From Christensenella sp. UBA3770 (lineage in GTDB: Bacteria > Bacillota > Clostridia > Christensenellales > CAG-1252), in the NCBI GenBank assembly GCA_002371075.1, contig DFFS01000052.1, forward strand, positions 1-28,955: a stretch of DNA of 28,955 nucleotides, read 5' to 3'. The position numbers and the translations under genes are program-made. Within the stretch, counting starts at the first letter, position 1. The number at the start of each line of letters is the position of its first letter. The notes beneath the pieces are model-generated. The model was not told the DNA's origin, did no database searches, and was given only the letters and a program-made list of their open reading frames with translations. This document shows positions 16,069-24,333 of this stretch, piece by piece.

Positions 16069-16452
16069 TTATTTTGCTTTTTTCTTGAAAAATCCGAGCA
16101 AAACGGGAATAATCGACCCTGTGCCGAGCGCAAGCAAAAACACGCCAAACGCACGCCGCAAAACGCGTTCGGAAAGCTTCCCAAGGACAAACGTCCCGAG
16201 AGCAAAGCCAATGACGGCAAGGGGCAACAAAAACTGCGCCGCGTCCTTGTCTATCAAGTCGTTTTTTTCGTGAATGACAAGGGAAACCGCCGCCGTCGGA
16301 AGAAACACCACGAGATTGATCCAAACGGCAACGGCATAGGGAACTCCCAACAAAAAGGTCAAGATCGGAATCAGCAAAACGCCCCCGCCAAACCCCATTC
16401 CGCCAAGGATGCCGCCGACAACCCCTGCAATCAACAACCAAATCGCGTTCAT
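16069..16452 (-). CDS. Half-size TauE/SafE-family permease, C-terminal-repeat type
   Basis: 127 residues from ATG 16452, which overlaps the stop of the preceding half gene by ATGA; the open frame to 16569 lies inside that gene. It opens with the TauE/SafE (TSUP) glycine motif GGILGGMGFGGGVLLIPIL, then three or four membrane helices and a basic tail (GFFKKKAK). A normal TSUP permease is about 250 residues with two such repeats in one chain; here one repeat is one gene. It probably works as a heterodimer with its partner, exporting or importing an anion such as sulfite, sulfonate or another sulfur/organic compound; the substrate is unknown. No strong SD is visible, so translation probably depends on coupling. 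Confidence 0.82.
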   Translation of the reverse strand: MNAIWLLIAGVVGGILGGMGFGGGVLLIPILTFLLGVPYAVAVWINLVVFLPTAAVSLVIHEKNDLIDKDAAQFLLPLAVIGFALGTFVLGKLSERVLRRAFGVFLLALGTGSIIPVLLGFFKKKAK

Positions 16453-16844
16453 AAGAGGAACCTGATCCCCGCATAGATCATCACTGCATAGAACAACAGC
16501 GACAAAAGTTGCTTGGGCACTTTGTTTAGTAGGCAGCCGCCGATCACCCCGCCTATCACAGCGCCGCACCCCACCGTCAGGGCAAGATTTGCGTCGGATA
16601 CCCCGCGGGAAGTCAGAGCAACCGCCGAAAAGCAGGAGAGCGGCAGCATGACCGCAACGGCGGAAGCATGTGCCTTTTTCTCATCCGAACCAAAGCAATA
16701 CCGCAGTGTCGGCACAGCCAGCATACCCCCTCCGCCTCCGAACAGAACGTTGATCGCGCCGATCAAAACGGCAAAAAACGCCGCAATGCACCTTAAAAGG
16801 GCGCTCCCCTTTCTTTTCCCCGTTTGACCGCAACGCAAGCCCAC
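16449..16844 (-). CDS. Half-size TauE/SafE-family permease, N-terminal-repeat type
   Basis: 131 residues from GTG 16844, with AGGGAGG 6 nt upstream. After a short basic N-terminus (GLRCGQTGKRKG) come about four hydrophobic segments and the TSUP motif NVLFGGGGGMLAVPTLRY. The second glycine-rich stretch GCGAVIGGVIGGCLLNKVP is also typical of one TSUP repeat. It is the first gene of the pair and overlaps the second half by 4 nt. The split is not a recent frameshift: both halves have their own plausible start, stop and basic termini. No terminator is seen after the pair before the rnf promoter. Confidence 0.82.
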   Translation of the reverse strand: MGLRCGQTGKRKGSALLRCIAAFFAVLIGAINVLFGGGGGMLAVPTLRYCFGSDEKKAHASAVAVMLPLSCFSAVALTSRGVSDANLALTVGCGAVIGGVIGGCLLNKVPKQLLSLLFYAVMIYAGIRFLL

Positions 16845-16914
16845 CTCGATCCTCCCTATTTTCTTTTAGAATGGCACCCTGCGCGAATTATATTTGATAA
16901 AAGGAAAAAAGTAT

Positions 16915-16943
16915 TTGCTAATTTATACGTTATATATTAAAAT
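16915..16943 (+). promoter_or_regulatory. Promoter of the large surface protein gene
   Basis: TTGCTA (16915-16920), 17-bp spacer, TAAAAT (16938-16943). Predicted +1 near 16950, giving a leader of about 29 nt that includes the CGGAG SD. Confidence 0.65.
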
Positions 16944-16978
16944 ATTTAGGTAAATAAATTTTAAACGGAGATGTTTAA

Positions 16979-19900
16979 ATGAAAAAAACCACTTTGAAGA
17001 CTTATTTGATACTGCTGCTTGTGATCCTTCTTTCTTTCGCCTTGATGCTTACGGCGTTCGCCTGCAAAAAGACAACGGAAGAAACCCCGGAGGAAACCGA
17101 AGAGACCAAGTCTGATTTCACGTCCTTGTTCTCCAACGGTGATTTCTCCTCTTATTCGGATAGCGAAACGCAACCCTACACCCCGTCCAACTGGTCAAGC
17201 TACACGCCGAGTGGATACTCCTCAGAGAACAAAGTCGCCGGCATCATTGACACGGGCGCAGATTACGACAAAAACCGCACGAACTGGGGCGATCTTGCCA
17301 ACCCGTACGGCGCCGTCACGGATAACAAGGTCCTGATGATCTACAACAAAGAGGACAATGCTTTTGGTTACACCAACACGTTCACTGCCGCATCTTCCGC
17401 CTATTACTCCATCTCCGTTAAGGTTAAGGTGGTAAACGTTGCTGCAGACAAAGGCGCATCCATCCGCATTTCTTCAAACAACGGCTACGCGCAGTTCACC
17501 GGCATCAACGCCACCAACGACTTTACGACTTACACCTTCTACATGCAAGCGCCTTCGGCGGATTCCGCAACCATCACGATCAGGCTTTCGCTCGGCTACG
17601 ACGACAAGCACGTTGCTGGCTACGCTTTCTTTGACGACGTGGTCGCCACCAAGATCAAGGCGAATGATTACGCCGCCGCGCAAGCAAGCGACACGGTTAA
17701 GATCGTGTCCATGCTCAACCCCGACGGTGAGTTCAATTACTACTCCTACTCTTCTTCCACGACGACCCTGCAAACGCCGTCCGGTTGGACTTGGTCCAAC
17801 GGCGAGAACGTTGCGGGCAAATCCGTCCCCACCAGCGACCGCTACACCGGCGTCATCTCCACGGAAACTGCGGTTTGGGACGAGCTCAATGCGGATACTT
17901 ACGGCGCAAACCCCGGTTTGCCCGTTGAAAACAGCGAAGATAAATACGTGATGGCGATCATCAAAAACAAGAGTTCCGGCGAGTACTCCCCGACTGCGGG
18001 CTACTATTCCGCCAATTCCGACGTCAAGATCGACCGCACCTCCCTTTACGAGATCTCCGTTTGGGTCAAAGCATACGTTGACGAGGACGACTCCATCACG
18101 GCTTACAACAACAAAGGCGCGCGCGTTGTGCTGAAAGGCTCCGACACCTACGAATCCGCCGTGGTCAACATGACGGACAAAAAGGACGTCAACAACGGCT
18201 GGGCGAAAGTTACGTTCTTTGTGCTTGGCAATCAATTCCGCTCGCAAGACTTAAAGATCCAGCTTTGGATCGGCAACGACAAGGCAAACGACACCCTGAC
18301 CCAAGGTAAAGTATTCTTTGACAAGTTGACCGTGACCGAGATCGCAACCGGTGACAAGACCCGTGATCAGATCGTGACGGAATACGCCGCCAAGGAAGGA
18401 ACCTTTGAGGTTTCGTACGTCTCTTTCGTCAAATTCATCAACCTTGAGACGGAAAACACAAAGCTTGTCGTCAACGACAACTTTACCGATCTTGACGAAA
18501 GCGGCTTGCCCACCTCTTTTGAGTTTGCTCCCGTCGACAACGTAGTTGTCAAAGGCAACGACGTGATCGCAAAGGTTATTCCGACCGCCGAGCTGAACGG
18601 CGACGTCGAGGTCAACTGGACGGAGAAGTACGGCATTGAAAGCAACCCGCTTTACCCCTACTCCTACTCCCCTGTTTTGATCGTCAACAACACGATCCCC
18701 TGCGCTTATTCCATTAAGACGAAAGAGCTGTTTACGATCAAGCAATCCCTCTCTTACAGGATTTCCGTTTGGATCAAGACCATCGGTTTGGACGAGGGCA
18801 AGAACGTCACTTTGAAGCTTGTCGACGAGGATGACTCCGACATTCAGTCCTTTAACGTCAACACCGCCGACTATGAGAACGAGCTTACCAACAACTATGT
18901 TGAATACACCTTCTACCTGACCGGCGCAATGCCCACTTTGGCAAACAACACCGAGAACTCCAAAAAGGTTCGCATCGTTGTTTCCAACGGTTCCGGCACG
19001 CAATACGATCCCTCTTCTTATCAGAAGGGCGCTTTCTTGATCGCCAACGTCAACATGGAGCAAATCACCTACACCGACTATGAGTCCAACAACTCTTCCG
19101 GCACCTACACAAGCTCCAAAGACTATGCCGAGAACAACGCCACCGTCACCAACGGCAACTTCAACTCCTACGACAGGAGCAAGACGACCTTTGCGGACGA
19201 CGGCTTTGTAGCAATGTCCGACAAGGATGAGAAAGATCACCTCGTCGGTGCGATCTCCAGCTGGACAAACAACGTCGACAAGAGATACGGCACGCAGAAG
19301 ACGGGGGGCGATTGGTTACCCGACTACCCGCTTACCAAAGCGGACGACAACTCCGAAAACAAGATCGACGCGCACGAAGCATTGGCCGGGAAAGCGATCA
19401 CGACCATCAGGCTTGTGGGTACCGATTACGACAAGACCTTTAACACCGACTCCGAATGGAGCAAGGTATTTGACGTCAACACGATCACCGGCAAGATCAC
19501 CTGGAAGAGCGGCATCGACCTCGCCAACGGTGACTACACCGTCAAGATCAAGGTTGACGAAAAGGAATACAACAAGTTGGTGGCAGGTATCATCAACGTA
19601 AATGCGTCCGAGACGTATTTTGATCAATTCGACTTGGATCGCAACACGATTTACGACAACTGGTCCACTACCAAGCTCCCCACCGAAGAGACCGCCGAGA
19701 AGATGGTTTCCTTCGGCGCCCCCAACCTTTTGATGATCACGACGCGCACGGGCGAAGTCGTCACGCTCAAAAACACCTACGTGGATGAAAAAGCAAGCAA
19801 CGATATGACCACCACGCCGGCGATCAAGAGCCCGACGATCTCCTTGAGCGGCAACTCCTACTACCGCTTAAAGTGCTATGCAAAAGCGATCAACGGCGCA

Positions 19901-21271
19901 AAAGGCGAGATCTACGTGACCACCACTTCCACCGACGCCCTCTTCTCCTCCTACACTGTGGAGAACACCAGCGGCTGGGTGGAATACAACTTCCTCGTTG
20001 AAACGGGTCTTTCCTCCGTCAGCGCCTACTTTGAGATCTACTTCGGCGCGAAAGGCGATGCGGACACCACGTTCTCCGGCACCCTCTTCTTGGACAGCTT
20101 CTCTTACGTCAGCTTGACCGAGGAGGAATACAACGCTCTCAGCGCACCGGAAAACAACAACGTCAACACCAAGTTCACGACGATCACCTTTGACAACAGC
20201 TCCGCTTCCGAAACGGCGATCAGCCCCTCCGGCTTCTCTGCAAGCAACAGTTCCAGCTCCAACTCCGACACTCAGGTGTCCGGTATCATTGCAAAGAACA
20301 ACTACGCTTACAAGACCTCAAGCGACAAGGACAACCTCGGCATCTACACCACGGTCACCAAGGAAGAGAACGGCAACACTGTCACAGAGGACGTTTTGGA
20401 AGAAGGCAGCGCGCTCTCCGCAAGCTACATCTTTACGAACGACGGCATGGAAGACGGCGCAACGGTCGGCGACTACGTTTTGATGATCAACAACCGTAAA
20501 GCCACTTATCAAAGCTACTATATGTCCAGTCTGTCCCTTGCCTCCGAGTCCTGCTACAAGTTCTCCGCTTACGTTCGTACCGCAAAGATCGCCAAGGATC
20601 AAAAGGCAAAAGTGTACGTTTCCATCTCCGACGAACCCTTGACTTTTGAAGTCAACACCGAGTACGACAAGGACGGCAACGACATTGCAAACGACTGGCA
20701 GAAATTCACCTTCTACTTTAAGAACGAAAAGACCGAGTCCGTTTCCGCAAGCTTGTACTTCCAGCTTGGTGAAAACACGGACGACGGCAAGATGAAGGGT
20801 TACCTCTTCATCGACAACGTCAGCTTGTCAAAGATCACCGAGGCCGAATACACCACCGCAACCGCTTCAAACGAAGTTTACGAGAAGGATGAGGGCGGCA
20901 ACGACAAACTTGACGCTAACGGCGAAAAGATCCTCTCCGAGGAGAGCAAGCTCTTCCGTATGAACAACAAGGTTTCCGTCTTGAAAGCCGACGAAACCAA
21001 GGATGAGGAAGGCGACAAGGATGACAAAACTGAGGAGAAGACCAAGTCCTCCCTCAACACCACCCTGCTTTGGACCTACATCACGTCCATCGCCATCGCC
21101 GTGGTTTTGATCGCGGTCATCGTTGCATGGCTGATCAGAAAGTATCGTCGTCCGAAGTCGGCAGCTGCTGCAGACGAGAAGAAAGCGGATTACGACAGGA
21201 CCAACAAGAAGTCCGACAAGGAAGAGACCGTTACCAAGACGGGCAGCGCTCGCGACGAGTTCAAAGACTGA
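16979..21271 (+). CDS. Large repeat-containing surface lipoprotein with C-terminal membrane anchor
   Basis: 1430 residues, not assigned to a named family. Signal sequence at 1-28 with a lipobox-like LTAFAC (Cys29), then an acidic Thr/Glu linker. Five degenerate extracellular repeats can be seen, near 47-232, 244-468, 496-701, 723-1051 and 1067-1292. Each runs from a 'NGDF/DNxF...P.GW/GF' start, through 'Y.ISVWVK'-like strands, to an end block such as AFFDDVVATKIKANDY, VFFDKLTVTEI, LFLDSFSYVSLTEEEY or LFIDNVSLSKITEAEY. This resembles beta-jelly-roll carbohydrate-binding modules (CBM4/9- or CBM22-like). Repeat 4 has an insert (about 800-870) like a small beta domain. A charged linker (1300-1357), one membrane helix (about 1362-1387) and a 40-residue Lys/Glu-rich cytoplasmic tail follow. 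CGGAG lies 8 nt before ATG. Codon use is strongly biased to C-ending codons, suggesting high expression. Glycan binding is inferred. Confidence 0.8.
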   Translation: MKKTTLKTYLILLLVILLSFALMLTAFACKKTTEETPEETEETKSDFTSLFSNGDFSSYSDSETQPYTPSNWSSYTPSGYSSENKVAGIIDTGADYDKNRTNWGDLANPYGAVTDNKVLMIYNKEDNAFGYTNTFTAASSAYYSISVKVKVVNVAADKGASIRISSNNGYAQFTGINATNDFTTYTFYMQAPSADSATITIRLSLGYDDKHVAGYAFFDDVVATKIKANDYAAAQASDTVKIVSMLNPDGEFNYYSYSSSTTTLQTPSGWTWSNGENVAGKSVPTSDRYTGVISTETAVWDELNADTYGANPGLPVENSEDKYVMAIIKNKSSGEYSPTAGYYSANSDVKIDRTSLYEISVWVKAYVDEDDSITAYNNKGARVVLKGSDTYESAVVNMTDKKDVNNGWAKVTFFVLGNQFRSQDLKIQLWIGNDKANDTLTQGKVFFDKLTVTEIATGDKTRDQIVTEYAAKEGTFEVSYVSFVKFINLETENTKLVVNDNFTDLDESGLPTSFEFAPVDNVVVKGNDVIAKVIPTAELNGDVEVNWTEKYGIESNPLYPYSYSPVLIVNNTIPCAYSIKTKELFTIKQSLSYRISVWIKTIGLDEGKNVTLKLVDEDDSDIQSFNVNTADYENELTNNYVEYTFYLTGAMPTLANNTENSKKVRIVVSNGSGTQYDPSSYQKGAFLIANVNMEQITYTDYESNNSSGTYTSSKDYAENNATVTNGNFNSYDRSKTTFADDGFVAMSDKDEKDHLVGAISSWTNNVDKRYGTQKTGGDWLPDYPLTKADDNSENKIDAHEALAGKAITTIRLVGTDYDKTFNTDSEWSKVFDVNTITGKITWKSGIDLANGDYTVKIKVDEKEYNKLVAGIINVNASETYFDQFDLDRNTIYDNWSTTKLPTEETAEKMVSFGAPNLLMITTRTGEVVTLKNTYVDEKASNDMTTTPAIKSPTISLSGNSYYRLKCYAKAINGAKGEIYVTTTSTDALFSSYTVENTSGWVEYNFLVETGLSSVSAYFEIYFGAKGDADTTFSGTLFLDSFSYVSLTEEEYNALSAPENNNVNTKFTTITFDNSSASETAISPSGFSASNSSSSNSDTQVSGIIAKNNYAYKTSSDKDNLGIYTTVTKEENGNTVTEDVLEEGSALSASYIFTNDGMEDGATVGDYVLMINNRKATYQSYYMSSLSLASESCYKFSAYVRTAKIAKDQKAKVYVSISDEPLTFEVNTEYDKDGNDIANDWQKFTFYFKNEKTESVSASLYFQLGENTDDGKMKGYLFIDNVSLSKITEAEYTTATASNEVYEKDEGGNDKLDANGEKILSEESKLFRMNNKVSVLKADETKDEEGDKDDKTEEKTKSSLNTTLLWTYITSIAIAVVLIAVIVAWLIRKYRRPKSAAAADEKKADYDRTNKKSDKEETVTKTGSARDEFKD

Positions 21272-21293
21272 TCCGATCCTTAAAAAACAAAAG

Positions 21294-21325
21294 GCACACC
21301 GATGTTTCGTCGGTGTGCTTTTTTT
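21294..21325 (+). terminator. Intrinsic terminator after the surface protein gene
   Basis: GCACACCGA (21294-21302), loop TGTTTCG, TCGGTGTGC (21310-21318), then seven T. Perfect 9-bp stem. Confidence 0.93.
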
Positions 21326-21391
21326 GTTAGAAAGCGACTATTTGCCCGATCGACAAAATATACTATACCAATTTGACAAAAAAGAGGAACT

Positions 21392-22912
21392 ATGAGGACT
21401 TTCAAGCAAAGCACCATTTTGATCATGGTTTTTTCCATCGCAACAAGGCTGTTGTCTTTCTTTTTTAAGATCTATCTGTCGCGCAGGGTCGGCGCGGAGG
21501 TGCTCGGACTGTTTCAAATGGCGGCGTCCGTTTTCGGTCTGTTTTGCACGATCGCAGGATCGGGCATCCCCTTGATGCTTTCCCGCAAAACAGCCGAGCT
21601 TACCGCCCTCAAAAGCCACGAAAAGGAGCTTCACGGCGTTATGACGGGCGGAATGGTGCTCTCTTTAAGCATCACGTTATTTTTGATCGGCGGTGCGGTG
21701 ATCTTCCGCAACAAGCTGACCTTTGTATTTTCGGACGGAAGGTGCGTAAAGCTGTTTTATTTGATCCTGCCCGCTTTGATCAGCACGGTGACGTATCAGC
21801 TTTTGCGCGGCTACTTTATGGGCAAAGCGCGTTATTTCGACTACAGTGTGACAGAGCTGTTGGAAGAGGTCATAAAGATCGTTGCTTGCCTGACCTTTTT
21901 GTCCAATGCGTTTATCACGTTATCGGATAGCGTGGCGATCACCGTTGCTTTTACGGTAACCGATTATACGGTCATGGCTGTGCTCCTTGTCCTTTACTTT
22001 ATAAAAGGAGGAAGATTTGCCCGTCCGAAAGGGGTTAAGGAACTTGTTAAATCGGGGTTGCCGGTGACGGGAATGCGCGTGGCGGCCGGTCTTTTGACCT
22101 CCTTCATCGCCATCGCCCTGCCTGCCGCCCTCGTCCGCAACGGATCAACGCCGGGAGAAGCTGCGGCAGAATACGGGAGAGCCGTCGGAATGGCGTTTTC
22201 GCTGTTGTTTGCCCCTCTCTCCTTAACGGGAGCTTTGTGCGTGGTACTCTTGCCGGAAGCGGCGGCGCTTGCCGCAACGGGAAAGTGGGAGGACTTGCGC
22301 CAACGCGTCAACAAATCCATCCTTTTTGTCTTTTTGATCACGGTACTCTTTTACGCGATCTTCTTTGTCCTCGGAGAGCACTACGGAGAGTTGCTCTTTA
22401 AGGACGCAAAAGCAGGCAGATTCGTCGCCTTTTCGGCGGGAATGGTTATCCCGGCGGCGCTGTCCGGGCTGTTAAACACCACCTTAAACTCCCTTGGCGA
22501 AGAGAAAAAAGTCTTTTTTTCTTTTCTTGTCTCTTCCGTGTTGTTGGTCTTATCCGTTTTGTTTTTACCACGTTTTATCGGCATCTATGCCCTATCTGTC
22601 GGAGAGTGCGCCTTTCACCTGTGCGAATTTGTCTTTGGAATGGTGTTCTTATGGAAAAAAGGCGGCTACGATGGGCGCATCTTTAAGCCGGCGGCGATCA
22701 CAATGGCATTTGCCTTTCCGACCGCCCTTGCCGCAAAACTCACCCTAAACCTGACGGAAAAGGCAAATCTCGGCGTCTTTTTGTGCGCCGCGATCCCGAC
22801 GCTTGCCGCCATGCTGTTTTACCTCGGATTGATCGCGGTGTTTAAACCCATCCCACACTTAAAAACGTTGCTCCTACGGAGAAAAAAAGAAAAACCTGTA
22901 TTTTCCGCATAA
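21392..22912 (+). CDS. MOP-superfamily flippase, SpoVB/MurJ-like
   Basis: 506 residues with about 14 hydrophobic segments, as in the SpoVB/MurJ branch of the MOP exporters. The N-terminus (STILIMVFSIATRLLSFFFKIYLSRRVGAEVLGLFQ) matches the family opening of an amphipathic 'K...S...I..R...F.....L.R..GAE..GLY' pattern. GSGIPLMLSRKTAE and LLRGYFMGKARYFDYSVTELLEEVIKI are further family blocks. It should flip a lipid-linked glycan precursor such as lipid II or a polysaccharide unit across the membrane. Sporulation itself is not implied: no other spore gene is in the window. GAGG lies shortly before ATG. A weak promoter (TTGCCC 21342-21347, 16 bp, TATACC 21364-21369) lies between it and the upstream terminator. 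Confidence 0.83.
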   Translation: MRTFKQSTILIMVFSIATRLLSFFFKIYLSRRVGAEVLGLFQMAASVFGLFCTIAGSGIPLMLSRKTAELTALKSHEKELHGVMTGGMVLSLSITLFLIGGAVIFRNKLTFVFSDGRCVKLFYLILPALISTVTYQLLRGYFMGKARYFDYSVTELLEEVIKIVACLTFLSNAFITLSDSVAITVAFTVTDYTVMAVLLVLYFIKGGRFARPKGVKELVKSGLPVTGMRVAAGLLTSFIAIALPAALVRNGSTPGEAAAEYGRAVGMAFSLLFAPLSLTGALCVVLLPEAAALAATGKWEDLRQRVNKSILFVFLITVLFYAIFFVLGEHYGELLFKDAKAGRFVAFSAGMVIPAALSGLLNTTLNSLGEEKKVFFSFLVSSVLLVLSVLFLPRFIGIYALSVGECAFHLCEFVFGMVFLWKKGGYDGRIFKPAAITMAFAFPTALAAKLTLNLTEKANLGVFLCAAIPTLAAMLFYLGLIAVFKPIPHLKTLLLRRKKEKPVFSA

Positions 22913-22935
22913 AAAAAGCGCCCATCTTGGGGCGC
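22911..22935 (-). terminator. Intrinsic terminator of folT
   Basis: On the minus strand GCGCCC (22930-22935), loop CAAGAT, GGGCGC (22918-22923), then seven T (22911-22917). The T-tract overlaps the stop codon of the convergent flippase gene. On the plus strand no U-tract follows, so it mainly serves folT. Confidence 0.85.
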
Positions 22936-22948
22936 CGAAAGCGCTACT

Positions 22949-23488
22949 CTACTCCGTTTGCACTTTTGCCTTTTTCAGCCGCGGCAGGATCAATTTGTCA
23001 AACAACGGCATCAGCAGGAAATTCAACACGAGGTTTGCGATCATATTGGCAAGGGAAATGGGCATTTTTGCGATCAAATACACCCAAAATGTCTTTTTGG
23101 TGGCGGCATAGGCATGCCATAGCGTAAAGGTGTTGATGCCTGCGCTGCACACCACGTACGTTACGACGTAGGAGATCAGAACGTGCCATTTCTCCTTGAC
23201 GGGAAGATATTTGATCAGCCCGGGGATCGCCCCCATTAAACCGGCGGAAAGCGTCAAAAGCGGAAGCCACGCCCCTTTGGGCCAAATGATGCAACCGAGC
23301 ACGTCGCCCACCACCCCCACAATAAAGCCCGCGCCGGGGCCGAAAAAGTACCCTGCGAGAAAGTTTGGGATATACGTAAACGAGAGGGCTATGCCGCTGC
23401 CGGGCACGGTCAACGTCAACGTGTTCATAATGACGGAGATCGCCGTTATGAGCGCAAGATAAGCGATGTTTTTGGCATTAAATTTCAT
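22949..23488 (-). CDS. folT: Folate ECF transporter S component
   Basis: 179 residues, six hydrophobic segments, the size of ECF S components. The segment ALSFTYIPNFLAGYFFGPGAGFIVGVVGDVLGCI is the family core of FolT-like proteins, and the N-terminal AYLALITAIS block is the usual contact site for the EcfT coupling protein. The substrate call rests mainly on the THF riboswitch directly upstream. FolT needs the shared EcfA1/A2/T module, which is not in this window. AGGAGG lies 7 nt before ATG 23488 and is within a hairpin that can be formed by the leader (23494-23516). Single-gene unit with its own promoter and terminator. Confidence 0.9.
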   Translation of the reverse strand: MKFNAKNIAYLALITAISVIMNTLTLTVPGSGIALSFTYIPNFLAGYFFGPGAGFIVGVVGDVLGCIIWPKGAWLPLLTLSAGLMGAIPGLIKYLPVKEKWHVLISYVVTYVVCSAGINTFTLWHAYAATKKTFWVYLIAKMPISLANMIANLVLNFLLMPLFDKLILPRLKKAKVQTE

Positions 23489-23493
23489 AAAAA

Positions 23494-23516
23494 AACCTCC
23501 TATGACAAAGAAGGTT
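23494..23516 (-). promoter_or_regulatory. SD-sequestering hairpin of the folT leader
   Basis: AACCTTC (23510-23516) pairs with GGAGGTT (23494-23500), which contains most of the AGGAGG ribosome-binding site; seven T follow before the ATG. It is the probable expression platform of the riboswitch, by blocking translation; early termination at the T-tract is an alternative. Confidence 0.7.
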
Positions 23517-23537
23517 CATTGAAAAATATCATCTATT

Positions 23538-23630
23538 CCACAACGAACGCAACAAGCCACCGCAGGATGATCCTTTCGTTCACAAACAACGTTCCATTTT
23601 GTGACACTTTACGCGGCTTATTTACTTTGC
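23538..23630 (-). promoter_or_regulatory. Tetrahydrofolate (THF) riboswitch aptamer
   Basis: Minus strand, directly after the predicted transcription start. P1 is GCAA (23627-23630) with TTGT (23540-23543); P2 is ATAAGCC (23615-23621) with GGCTTGT (23552-23558); P3 is TCACAAA/TTTGTGA (23598-23604 with 23580-23586) closing AATGGAACGTTG; a further hairpin is AGGATCATCCT (23564-23574). Conserved single-stranded blocks of the class are present: CGTAAAGTGT, AACGAA, GCGGTG and TTGC. Stems differ in sequence from the described examples as I recall them but keep pairing, which is good evidence. The class controls folT and folate genes in Bacillota. Confidence 0.88.
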
Positions 23631-23636
23631 TACTTT

Positions 23637-23665
23637 ATTGTATCGCGCGCGCGAACCTTTGTCAA
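23637..23665 (-). promoter_or_regulatory. Sigma-A promoter of the folT riboswitch transcript
   Basis: TTGACA (23660-23665), 17-bp spacer, TACAAT (23637-23642), minus strand. Predicted +1 near 23630, exactly at the first base of the aptamer P1. Confidence 0.9.
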
Positions 23666-23693
23666 GAAAAAGCAATGGGCGGCAAGCGCTAAA

Positions 23694-23718
23694 CAAAAAA
23701 ATGGCAAAACCTTGCCAT
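23694..23718 (-). terminator. Intrinsic terminator of the YcxB-like gene
   Basis: ATGGCAA (23712-23718 on the minus strand), 4-nt loop, TTGCCAT (23701-23707), followed by TTTTTT (23695-23700). Confidence 0.85.
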
Positions 23719-23766
23719 CTTTCTCTTTGTACTTGTTGTTGTAAGAAACGCCCGCAAAGAGCGCGA

Positions 23767-24327
23767 CTACTCCGCTTTGCTCTGCTCCTCCGCAGGCACG
23801 GCTTTTTTCCCGCGGAAGCGATAATTAGGAAAACTTGAGAGCAATTTGGACAGCTCGCCGTTTTCGTACTCGTAATCCGCGTCCTTGCGCATATAAAACG
23901 CCGTGTTTTGTTTGGTGACAAAAAGGATCTCGTCCTTGGTCTCCACGATCTTCTTCAGCAGATCGTACGCGATCTCCGCCCCTTGCTCCCCTTTGGTGCT
24001 GCGGCAAAGAACGTCAAAACAATCGTCATGAAAGCGAAAGACGTAAACCATCTTCCCACGCGCCTGAAAGATCTGCGCATAGGTTTTTTTGAGAGAGGAC
24101 GGTTGAAAAACGAACTTCATCAAATTGATCAAAACCAAGATCATGATGGCAAAGATCAAAACGATCGGCGCTTTTAAGAAGAAATACGCCACAAAAAGGA
24201 GGCTGCCCAAAAGCATTGCCGCCCCGTACATCAGCCATTGCGCCACGCCTGCCATCAACGTGTTAAAGCGACAATGCGCCGTGTAATCGTATACCGTTAC
24301 GTTTTCACAAATAATAGGTTTTTCCAT
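23767..24327 (-). CDS. YcxB-like membrane protein
   Basis: 186 residues. Two adjacent hydrophobic helices near 25-75 (AQWLMYGAAMLLGSLLFVAYFF and APIVLIFAIMILVLINLM) are followed by a soluble domain beginning at KKTYAQIFQARGKMVYVFRFHDDCFDV. This order, with the 'Y..I....' strand pattern and a late LFVTKQNTAFYMRKDADYE block, resembles the YcxB-like C-terminal domain proteins, whose function is not known. The ATG has no SD; a perfect TTGACA-17-TATAAT promoter puts +1 on the A of the ATG, so it is probably translated from a leaderless mRNA. It lies 31 nt after ung, whose stop codon overlaps the -35 box. Confidence 0.72.
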   Translation of the reverse strand: MEKPIICENVTVYDYTAHCRFNTLMAGVAQWLMYGAAMLLGSLLFVAYFFLKAPIVLIFAIMILVLINLMKFVFQPSSLKKTYAQIFQARGKMVYVFRFHDDCFDVLCRSTKGEQGAEIAYDLLKKIVETKDEILFVTKQNTAFYMRKDADYEYENGELSKLLSSFPNYRFRGKKAVPAEEQSKAE

Positions 24328-24333
24328 AATTTA

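Noticed and set aside
18251..19240. 329-codon and similar minus-strand ORFs opposite the surface protein
   Set aside because: Antisense shadows caused by the strong C-ending codon bias of the real gene.
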